DNA of 64,000 nucleotides, taken from positions 124,001 to 188,000 of the forward strand of contig MU400582.1 of the NCBI GenBank assembly GCA_022578965.1, read 5' to 3'. The notes under the pieces are model-generated. The model was not told the DNA's origin. It was given only the letters and a program-made list of their open reading frames with translations, and did no database searches. The stretch is from Xylaria sp. FL1777. Lineage: Eukaryota > Ascomycota > Sordariomycetes > Xylariales > Xylariaceae. Position 1 is the first letter of the stretch. Each line of letters opens with the position of its first letter. Below, piece by piece: positions 1 to 9,278 of the stretch. The position numbers and the translations under genes were made by a program.

Positions 1-338
1 CCATCAATGATTAATTGTGCTATATGGGCTTGGCCATATAAAGACTGGAGAGAAAGTATTATTACTGTACTTTATTTTCGGTGAGGTCCATGTCTCTACG
101 GGGATTATTAAATACAAACACGAACCTTGGCGAATCTGATCTCTTTTTCTACACAGAGAAGACTTCCCACGTTATGGGTATACTTGATTACAAAGCGCTG
201 TGACTGATCCTGTCCACCACCGAGTACCTCTCGGAACCTCCAAGCCTTTCCTCGAAGCCCGCCCCCAAGATAGGCCTCAAAGGCGAATGGCTGCCATACG
301 TCAGTAAACCACTTCGGTGGAGATTCCTGTAGACTCAT
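1..338 (-). CDS. Protein-kinase-like protein, N-terminal part only (runs off the window)
   Basis: Two exons can be joined on the minus strand: 338-126 (71 codons from an ATG) and 44-1, separated by an 81-nt intron with donor GTTCGT and acceptor CTCCAG. The join is in phase 0. The translated N-terminus has a glycine-rich stretch (LGGG) and then FVIKYT, which looks like a kinase beta-3 strand with its lysine. A helix follows with EKEIRFAK; across the intron it continues SLYGQAHIAQLII, which resembles the alpha-C helix and beta-4 strand of fungal kinase-like proteins. The catalytic loop would lie outside the window, so activity cannot be judged. Without the intron the frame stops at 108. The family assignment is inferred from short motifs only. 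Confidence 0.45.
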
Positions 339-1200
339 TAAGAGAGCTTTTTTGAATTGTGGTCATAGAGCAAAGGCAGTGGTGAAGCCAATGTTTATAG
401 TCCTTTAGATCTGTAGTTTAGTATATAGCACCACGACTGACTAGTAGATAAAATAGATCATGAATACCTGATGCTCATGATTAACTTCTGTAACTCCGAG
501 AGGTGATGAGAAGTTAGTAGCTAATACAATATCACCTGGCTTGGGTGAAAGTATTCCATTCCGTACGAGGAAATGTCCGCTTACGGAAAGGCTATTTGTT
601 AATTATTCTGTGCTAGCTGAATCTTTGTGCCTTGATGAGGGATGCTGATTATTTACAGTTGAATGGACACAATGAAAACGGCGCGCGGCGTTGCCTAAGC
701 AAGGCTCCAACGGTTCTTAGAAGAGTTAAATATATCTAGGACTATTTAGGGCCCCCTTTAAAATACCACAAGCTCTTGCAATAATGCTCGCTTGCTAGGC
801 GAAGAGTAGCCCTATATCGGGTAAAATAATTGCACGGTGAGCATAAAGACTAAGTTCTGATTAATTATTCTGTTTTACCTTTTACATTAACATAAGTAAC
901 TTCACCTTGACCGAACGCTAGATTTAACTAAAAAAAATTAGGTGATTTACAAGGTCAAAGATTTTAACAATTAATAAACGACCACTAGTAACATGGCCTA
1001 ATACTCATATTTAAGTACTATGTTATAATAATGTCAATAATAATCTACCCGGCAGAAATCATAATATTTGACATGTCACATTAGTTAGGAGCAAACCTTC
1101 CCTTAAAAATAGCTTTATAACTTGCAATGGCTAAAGTATTAACATAATTTTAAATCCGTGTGCCGCACTTAGTTACAAAGATTAGAGAAGTTAACTTGGA
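339..1200. other. AT-rich gene-free stretch
   Basis: I see no supportable gene here. The sequence is AT-rich, has stops in every frame, and shows no obvious repeats or RNA genes. It leads into the decayed coding tract that follows. Confidence 0.6.
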
Positions 1201-1202
1201 AA

Positions 1203-1955
1203 ATAAGTGTGGGTAAGCCTCATTTAAATCATCCACACATCTTTCCATCTTTCCCAAATGCCCAGTGTGTTCACTGGATCTATTATTCGATGATTTGCTT
1301 GTTAGATTGAGCTACGAAGTGCATTCTGTTGTTGTTCGCAAAGACTAACCGATACCACGACAAGAAACCCAACTATTTTGATGGTCCGTCCAACATCGAA
1401 GAATGTTTGCCTACCTTATCATCCATTTCAATAGACGATGATGAGCTCTTGGAGTAGAATGACAACTTAATTTTGCATTCTACGGAATTAGACCTTGGAG
1501 CAGGGAGGCGTATGAACAATTAACACGCATTTGCTCACTTTTTACCTTCTAACGTAAAAACTGTTGCAACTAACTTATTATGGTCGAAAGATATCATATT
1601 CGGACCAGCATCAAGTTTTTCATAGCAGAATATTAAGATATATGTCAAGATCGTGGTGAGTCCCGAAAGGGGCGGTGGCGGGTCATCCCTAGGTGTGCTA
1701 AGATGACCTCTCAAGGTAACATTAACAACCTATTGAACAAGGATGGGCACTACTCCATCTCAAACGCTAGCCAGGCTATAAAGTTAGATCCTATGCATTT
1801 ATCCTTCCACAATAGTGTAACTACGTAAGAAGATATTTATGAACGCATAGTTAACTACTCACGTGTCAATGATACTCTGCAACTTATGTACTTCCTAGGA
1901 ACGTTGCATTGGGCTAGTGTCTGGGATTCAGAGAGATTGAAATGATCAAAGTTGA
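1203..1955 (+). pseudogene. Decayed protein-coding tract, family unknown
   Basis: Several stretches read like protein but are broken by stops and frame changes. One frame runs from about 1173 to 1710 with in-frame stops near 1308, 1456, 1528, 1636 and 1700. It contains segments such as RYHDKKPNYFDGPSNIEE and NVKTVATNLLWSKDIIFG. A second frame starts with an ATG at 1703, reaches a TAA at 1826, and reads on as EDIYERIVNYSRVNDTL to about 1945. Around 1240-1350 a third frame (containing FPKCPVCSLDLLFDDLL) is equally protein-like. The pattern fits a gene inactivated by point mutations and small indels, perhaps RIP, although no family is recognisable. It could also be chance in AT-rich DNA. Confidence 0.35.
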
Positions 1956-3695
1956 CTACTAGTATTGTGATAGAGTGCCAACGGGAGCTAACTGAAGATT
2001 CGAGACAATTCCCACACGACCATCGATAAGCTTATATAATTCGAGGAGAGTTAAACAAAACTTCTAATCTCACAATGATTACAAAGGACTGCTAATTATT
2101 TTATGCTCTGTTACTAAAGTACTCCCCGTTTTCAATATTACAGCTCTCGCGCTCCTTACTGATGCTGGGTCCTTCTTACACTCGTCGAAGCCAGACGGGG
2201 TCCTTCCTGGCTGCTGCAGTTCATCCCTCTTCATCATTGAGGTAGGTTACCATAAAGGTTATGCATATCGGAAGGAGACCAATCAGAACCGGTTGACTGC
2301 TTGGTAATTCCCTAGGGAGAGTGACCCTTCGCCTCATCTAGCTTCCAATTCCGGAAGCTCTAAATTATTTCACCTAATTGTAGTATGAACTACTGCGGAC
2401 GCGGTAGGAATAAACCCCTGTTTAACTGTTTGCATCGGTGGCCCGACGCTAGCCGATCCAGTGTTTAACAATAGAGAATCAGGCACAGGTAGGCAGTCTT
2501 AATATCGTAGGTGATAGAGAGATCAATCTTGCTAGTGAGGGGACTGTAATCCGAGGCTTCTCAGGAGACCCAAAAGTGGTGAGGACTATACATGGTTACA
2601 TTAGGATTTTTGGCGGGTATACATAATGCATGAACACACGTTCTCGGCCCTATGTGCAGATCCGGCCGATTCCATTGTGTTGAAAGAGCTGTGGGAGGAT
2701 GGTGCAGTGGGATTACTTACTTACGCAGTACGCAGTATGTACTGTACATATACGCATACGCCGTAGAGATGCGAATGTGGGTTTTCACATACTGCGTATA
2801 TGTACTACCAGTACACTAGAGCGTGCAGTGCCTAGTGCGATTCATGATCTCCCACTAATATGTGTAAGTGCGCTGCCTGTGGGCTGATCTCCTGAAACGG
2901 GCACTACTTTAGTCCCAATCCTAACGTCAACTAGTTTGGCCTAGACCATCTCCACCATCAATTGCCCTGGCGGTAGTATCTTTCCTATATAGGCATCTTA
3001 TATCCGAACGCCGCTTCTATCCTAAAGCGTTGCACTTAACACCTCCCTAAGAAGTGAGGTGGCCGTCAGGATTGGACAGACGATCCTAGTGTCAGCCTTG
3101 AGCTAACTCATTGAGGTAACGTGACATCACCTATCCTTCCTGGAGAGGGTCAGGAGTTGGCAATTATACAGAGTAGAAGGAAGCATTTACTCAGGCAAGT
3201 TGTAGTATACTGCGTATATGGATTGAGAATTGTCATGGTCGTCTGCCACGGCTTTTCGACCACTCTTCCGAGCCCCATACTCAGCACCCTGAGACGCCGG
3301 CACCCGTGTAGGAAGGTCGTTTCTAGCTTCAAATGATTCTTGAGTACGTGTGTATTAGCCCTGGAGCGGTCTAGAGAGGAAGGTGGAGGATAGATGACCG
3401 ACGATGTACGAGGGGCTCGGTTAGACTACGGATCAGTTGGCTGTTTGTTGCTACCTTCGTTAGCATGATGTTTGCAATAAGTATAAAGGTGAAGCCGACC
3501 GCCCTTCTTCGCTCGTGATTCTATGGTAGATGGGCAACAACAAGCACAACAGCAAATATTTGCAACTTTAGTCATTCCTTTCAGACATTCCTTTCTCTCC
3601 CTCTTTTAACGACATCTTTTTGGGGTTTCAACTCCAGCTATATCGTTCTATTACATCCACTCTTTTCAGAAGCTCTGCTTATCAGACCATTCACA
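1956..3695. other. Gene-free stretch upstream of the lysozyme-like gene
   Basis: No gene is supported. The open frames at 2699-2887 and 3121-3336 begin with GTG, have no recognisable content and are probably chance. The tract at 2700-2850 is rich in TACGCA/TACGTA-type words. The last 150 bases are pyrimidine-rich and look like a fungal promoter and 5' leader. A TATAAA at 3482-3487 lies about 210 bases before the start codon of the next gene. Confidence 0.5.
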
Positions 3696-4400
3696 ATGTT
3701 CAAAAATCTTGCTGTTGCCATGGGTGTCCTTGCCGGCCTGGTCGCCGCGGCACCCACTCCTATCCAGCAACGAGCGGTTGCGGACGTCTACCATAACTAC
3801 CGTGGAGATGGTACTGTAGCGGCTGGCTGGCCAGATATCTCGGCATGGGGTTCGTTCGACCAGCTTTGGAGCGCCAACCTGCCCTCGATTCAGCAGTCTT
3901 GCGGGTGGAACGGCTGGGGAGCCGACAATTCGGCCACCGAGATTAGCTATATCCTGGCCGCTATCAAGCAGGTGGCGGCGGCACAGGGAGTTGATAACCG
4001 CTTCGTCCTTGCGATCATGATGCAAGAGAGCAAGGGATGTGTGCGTGTACCAACTACCAGCAACGGTGTAGTGAATCCTGGCCTCATGCAATCACACAAC
4101 GGCTCCGGCACTTGCGCCGGGGTGAACCCCTGCCCCCAAGCCAAGATTTTGCAGATGATCACCGACGGCGTTGCCGGCACTTCCTCCGGTGACGGCCTCA
4201 AACAGACTCTTTCTAAAACGTCTGCGCACTACGGAAACACAGGATCAGTCGCTTACTATGCTGCTGCCCGCCTCTACAATAGCGGCTCTGTCGACTACAG
4301 CAATCTTGGCAACGGCTTCAGTAGTATTGCTTGCTATAGTGACGATGTTGCCAACCGCCTGACCGGTTGGACTCTATCAAACAGTCAATGCAGCCCTTAA
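3696..4400 (+). CDS. Secreted lysozyme-like (GH23/SLT fold) protein
   Basis: A single exon encodes 234 aa. The N-terminus (MFKNLAVAMGVLAGLVAAAP) is a clear signal peptide, so the protein is probably secreted. The mature part has the layout of soluble lytic transglycosylase/goose-type lysozyme folds: the presumed catalytic Glu111 in MMQESKGC, the NPGLMQ motif at 127-132, and YYAAARLYNSG at 187-197, which matches the family's AxxYNxG region. Cysteines at 69, 115, 140, 146, 213 and 232 could form disulfides. Related secreted fungal proteins are thought to act on bacterial peptidoglycan or on chitin-like polymers; the substrate cannot be told here. The start is the first ATG and follows a pyrimidine-rich leader. 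The gene stands alone among decayed sequence. Confidence 0.85.
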   Translation: MFKNLAVAMGVLAGLVAAAPTPIQQRAVADVYHNYRGDGTVAAGWPDISAWGSFDQLWSANLPSIQQSCGWNGWGADNSATEISYILAAIKQVAAAQGVDNRFVLAIMMQESKGCVRVPTTSNGVVNPGLMQSHNGSGTCAGVNPCPQAKILQMITDGVAGTSSGDGLKQTLSKTSAHYGNTGSVAYYAAARLYNSGSVDYSNLGNGFSSIACYSDDVANRLTGWTLSNSQCSP

Positions 4401-5080
4401 CCAATCAACCTTGCTTAACTGCTTCAATGTTTGCCTAGGTTCTTGTACATATATGTCACTACACATTCTAAACGAAGAATTAGTTTACACATGGAGTTGG
4501 CTATCTTGGATATTTGGAACTTCTTGTACAAAAATATCATTAGTAATTCCATACAGTTAGCAAATTTTAACCATTGCAGCTCTATTCTAATATGTGTATT
4601 GATGAAGTGGATGGAATTGCAAAGGATACCCAACTGAAAAAAACGACTGATTTACTAAGGAGGTGGTTAGTAAATACCTACTGGCCCTGCTCATAATAAC
4701 AAACTTAAGCTCAAGCGAGTGTATTAGTTACTCTTTATAGCCTGGCTTGCTTATAAACTATAGCTATTATAGACCCATCATACAAACCAAGCCTTACGGA
4801 CCTAGCTGTACAGACCCATCCATACCCATACAAACCAGAACGGAAGCTGACGAGTATACGAAAGGCGCATGTACATAGCAGTCGTGTAAAGCTGTCCAGC
4901 AACTACCATGGAGATACACACTACCTTGTTTAAAAGAATTGTCTATTCAACCTGTTTCTTCTGAGGACATATATAAGAGTTTGTGGCTACATTCAAAGCA
5001 TCCGAGAACGAGCTTCAGAAGATAGGGCCTCCTCCAAATCTCGAAAATAGAGGCAGAAGCTGTTGGGCCACAATGAGTGA
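4401..5080. other. Gene-free stretch downstream of the lysozyme-like gene
   Basis: Nothing supportable as a gene. The tract is AT-rich and has no recognisable repeat family. Open frames of 68-70 codons lie opposite each other at 4424-4637 and have no protein-like features. Confidence 0.55.
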
Positions 5081-6203
5081 AAAGATTACGCGGAACGGGT
5101 GCTGAAAATACCAACTCAAGATGACGATGATACTTCCCCGTCGCTCCGGCTTCTCTCACAAGGCGAATGTATGGATATCTACGTCGTTGAAAAATATCTG
5201 CAGCTGCTTAGGGACGCCCATCCGAGGTATTTGATTTTTTAGCCTTGTATATTAGAGATCGACATTGCCGAGCAGTATGGTTGTGATTTAATCTGATTAA
5301 AGTGATTAATGGTTAATCTGATTAACTTTAATCATGATAAAGGTTAATCAAATTATACCCCTAACGAGCAGATAAGCACTATACAAGAACGACCAGCAAT
5401 AATACCGTTTCTCGATAGCGAAGAGAAGCTCTTTGCAGTGTTAAACCGCCAAACTCTTCATTAGTATGATAGTAGACTTAACAGCTCAGCTACGACACAA
5501 TTGGTTACCGGCCGAATATTTTGTGACTGAACCGGTTTAAAATAGATGGAAGAGCGACCGCAAGACTCTAAGTTGCTCATGCACCTAGGAATCAAGCTGT
5601 TTACTTCCGGCTACGTGCACTTGACTTAGCAAGATACCGCGATGGTCATACCAAGTTTCGCCCCAGATTGTTCGTTGAACTCCTTTCCAAAAAACTGGAA
5701 CCCTAAGATAGAGAGTACGAGGAATTTCTACAGCGTGAATATGGGCCCCTGCAGCGAAATTACGAGCTCAAGCGGCAGGAGCGTGCAGAGCAGTCGCTAT
5801 TCTTCGATGAGGCGATTAATAGGATGGAGCTAGACCTTGCTCTGTCACCACCTCCGCCTCCTAGTCAGCCTAAGTCAGGATTCGAACTCTCGTCGATGAC
5901 CGCCGAAAAACAATCCTAGCCGGGCTGAACAGAGCCGTTGTAGCCATCCGGGAAATAATCGCTAGCAAGTCAACAGAGTTGGTGATCCTTTGGTCACGCA
6001 TTAAACACAACGAGACTAGCGAATTCCACAAGAGGTACAATGGGTGCTTTTTTATTGAAAAGTTAGATAAGTACAGGGGGATTGACGCGGCATCACTGGA
6101 AAGGGGTCATAATGGACCTAGCCACCTATACAGACCTACACCCTCCCTCTCCCCCCTTTCCTACACTTGGGAGCGATACCAACACCTTCTGGGGCACTGT
6201 TGA
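5081..6203 (+). pseudogene. Decayed coding tract in three frame segments, family unknown
   Basis: Three plus-strand segments read like pieces of one protein. The first (5081-5239) includes DYAERVLKIPTQDDDD and MDIYVVEKYLQLLRDAHP and ends at a TAG. The second (about 5572-5919) includes LRALDLARYRDGHTKF and RPRLFVELLSKKLEP, is interrupted by a TAA at 5704, then continues with DREYEEFLQREYGPLQ and a proline run before a TAG at 5917. The third overlaps the end of the second in another frame (from about 5880) and reads RKTILAGLNRAVVAIREII and on to about 6110. An AT-rich block at 5290-5350 with repeated TAATCTGATTAA words separates the first two. The gene looks dead. I cannot name the family. Confidence 0.4.
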
Positions 6204-6520
6204 AGACTTGGGGAAGAAGTAAGTTTCTGAGTGTAGTAGCGGCCCTGCCATTGTCTCACTTAAACCGCATGAAACCTAACATTTCCCCTAGCTCCTCGTC
6301 ACGCTCGAACGGTTGCGGCTCTTTTGACCGCCACCTGTTATTCTTGTTGTCCTTGATGTCCTTGTTGTTGTCCTATTCCCGCAGAGAGTATTGCACGGAG
6401 TCAGGAGGGGTATATAATCGCCGACGATTGTGGCGCCCATCGCGGGCACTACGCGGGCACGCGGATCTTGGGGGACGCTTTCTGGATCTCGCTGCGGGCA
6501 CGAAGGGAAGACCGTTGTGA
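6112..6520 (+). CDS. Possible two-exon small protein overlapping a nuclease gene in antisense
   Basis: An ATG at 6112 opens a 36-codon exon (starting MDLATYTDLHPPSPPF) that ends exactly at a canonical GTAAGT donor at 6219. A CTAAC branch-like site and a CCCCTAG acceptor at 6291 follow. Joining 6112-6218 to 6292-6520 gives an uninterrupted 111-aa frame. The second exon lies entirely antisense to the PD-(D/E)XK-like gene and has little protein character. The first exon may therefore be the 5' end of another gene that was cut off, or the last part of the decayed tract just before it. There is no known family. Confidence 0.2.
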
Positions 6521-7139
6521 GCATGGGTGTATGCACGAGATGATTCCAACCCTCTACACCATAACCATCGATGTGGGCGGATTGCGCCTGCTCCAAAATG
6601 GAACGTAAACGGGGTAAAGTCGACTGAGCTCCAGCTGTTGCTGCTTTTCGAAAAGTACCCGGGCTAGCAGCAATGTCTCCCTCTAAAGAGATCACCTCCT
6701 CGCGGACTTCGTAGGGTATAACCCCACGGTTGTTTTTCGCAGATAACAGTAAGGAGAATACGTCCCTTATGTCTTCAGGTAGCTGTGCTCTATTGGTACG
6801 GCCGAAAAAGGACTTAACATGTAATATAGGCTTCTCTAGCATCTCCAGGTCACCCATATGATTTGGTATCTTGTCGACATGCTGCTCGTCTATTTCATCA
6901 GCACTCTGCTTGCTGGGTGTGCCAGGTGTGCTAGACATCAGAGCTGAATTTAGCGAGGCATTATAGGAATAGATGAATGTATCGCTTGATAAGAAAGTCT
7001 GATTATAACGTGCACGTTTCGCTAGAGGGTCGTCGTGAGAAGGATCGTCAAGAGAAGGATTGCTGGATGCCTCTACTACGCGCATCCAGGATTGGATGCG
7101 GTCGACCAACGGCTGCGGCGGCAAGTTGGTGGCATCCAT
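6288..7139 (-). pseudogene. PD-(D/E)XK nuclease-like fungal protein, N-terminal part, probably truncated
   Basis: The frame encodes 283 aa from an ATG at 7139. The start MDATNLPPQPLVDRIQSWM, the Ser/Thr/Pro-rich linker, the central helical part (QLPEDIRDVFSLLLSA) and the sequence YGVEGWNHLVHTPML match the N-terminal half of a fungal family annotated as PD-(D/E)XK nuclease-like. In that family the WN..VH.P.L motif comes just before the nuclease core. Here the core is absent: after about residue 210 the frame turns into Arg/Thr-rich low-complexity sequence and stops. No catalytic D...(D/E)XK is visible. The 5' part could still make a truncated protein. A frameshift near 6520 or an unrecognised intron could explain the loss, and other frames beyond it do not restore a clear core. 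Confidence 0.5.
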
Positions 7140-9278
7140 AGTTTAAACGCAAAGCCAGAGGTAATGAAGAACGGAAGAACGGGGTTTAATGAACTGAAGC
7201 TTATACCATTATCATGAAATAATAATAAAAGCTTTGGCAGTACTATTAGAGATAAAGATGGTTATTGTTATAGCTGTTGTTGTTTGTTGTTTTGTGTCGG
7301 CCGAATGACGCGCAGCTCAGTGGCTCCTTACAGGCACACAGTTATATTTAGAATAACCAAGATGAAAAGCATTGAACCATGTTCACTATCTGAATCGTAA
7401 TTTTGAGAACGTCACTGACCCTCTAAATATGGACAACCCAAACAACATAAAGTCCTCTTTAGCAACGCGAAAGAAATTCTATTTCCCTGACTCACTTTCT
7501 AGGCGTGGACTACAACAACTTTCTAACGCATTTAGCGAATTTTTGAAGGAGAGTGTGCTTAGTGAAAACTTGAGGTATGTTATAGGTTTAAAGGGCAGAT
7601 GGTGTTGAAAAATATAACAGACCGCACCCTTAAATCTGGTAATCGATGATAGCTTCTCCTAAACCAAATTTTCCCCTGCACATGAAATGTCGAGGTAAAT
7701 AAAGAACTAAATATAGTTAAGATTTATAAACATCAAATGGTGTACTAGGAGCGAGAGGCATTCTTTGTCTTCTGTTACATAGCAAGGGTAGTTTAGAGCT
7801 CGACAACAAAACTTGTACATCAGCATCAACCTTTAAGACCTGTAACCTCAACACATTCGTATCTATACAGCACTAAAACTTTATACTAAAACTTCAGACT
7901 ACGAATATATAATACTTTTGGTCGCAGATTCTTTGAGACTTGAAGCTGATATTTTGGGGGCTAGAGTGGCTACGTATTGAAACTTAAGAGGCTGGGATAA
8001 AGAGAAACAGGGATGAAGCAATCAGACAAGCAAACAAAGAGAGGAATCAGTTTAACAGCACCTGAAGATACAGGAAAACTCCTAGGCTCTAGCCCCATGC
8101 GCAACAGCTTACTAGCGACGCAGATTCAAGTAATAATCACATGTATCATTCAGTATTCCATTTTATTGTTGACAATAGGTGAGCTTAGGCAGGGAAACAA
8201 AGTGGAAGCATCAATGACTAACGCTTATAAACTTTTCTTGTATGTTGGAATAAATCGTCTTCATAAGTGTAGGCAGGACGTTGGATGGGAGGTATGTGTA
8301 ATGTAGGGTGCTCGTAGTCTTGCTATTCTACAGCTAGATAAGTTCGTGAGATGTGTAGAGGTAACAACATCTAATTTCATAAATTAATTGCCTTGGTTTG
8401 TCGATGTAGGACTCCATGAACTATTAATTATTCTCCTCTCTGGCCGTATTGATCTATTCTTAACTAATTTCTAATAATAGGGGTAGCAAGGGAGACGAAA
8501 GAGTCTAGTAGTATCGAGGAGAAGTAATTAAAGAGACTTTAACGGTATGCACTTTATTTATTTGAGTCTAGAGAGCTTCTTGCTTCTCGTTTCTAGCGAT
8601 ATACAGTTTCTGCATCTACAACCGCCAGCGACTCAGGATCCCCAACCTATGTCCTGCACTGCTATAGAGCGGGATGTGTCATCACCATTCCTCGTTACAC
8701 ATTGTAACTAATTCGACATTCCTTCCAACTCAGCTTGCCTTCGTGTTGGCCAACGCGTGAACGTTCATTCAATACCAAACCCATATAGCAAGACAGCATC
8801 TTTTTTGCTGTTTGGTTAAATCCCGAAAGCCTCGTAGGCCTTACTCCACCCATTGTCTGGTCATTAGTTTCGTGATCTTGGGCCACGTCAACAAGCAATG
8901 CCCACTCTACTTCGACGTATTGCCGCCACAAATTCTCCTCGCCTCTTCTCTTTTAGATCCATCGACTTCAAATCCAAGCAGGATCAAAGTATTGTGTAAA
9001 TCGGCAGTTAGTATAATGAGATAATCGATTAGCCGTGAACTCCGTCGCTGGCCGAGACATTTGTATGGGCGTCCCAAGGGATATATATGCGCCATAAAAA
9101 AAAAGAAATGCAAAAGATGAACATGATACAAACAAAATAACAGAGACGTGTCTAGGAGTAGGATTAAGCGATGTAGCGTATATGGATCCTAAGATCCTTA
9201 CGTTTGGAGTCTCACTCCAAGAAATTGGCTTTGAGAGGAAATATTGGATCGTGCGGCGAGCAGTTAAGGTGACTGTTC
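7140..9278. other. AT-rich stretch with isolated exon-like frames
   Basis: No complete gene is supported. Three short frames look somewhat protein-like. The first, at about 7366-7573 (+), contains NNIKSSLATRKKFYFPDSL and ends at a canonical GTATGT donor. The second is at 8013-8306 (+), from an ATG. The third, at 8952-8695 (-), contains RQYVEVEWALLVDVAQDH and has no ATG. None can be joined into a longer protein with confidence. They could be orphan exons of decayed genes. Confidence 0.4.
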
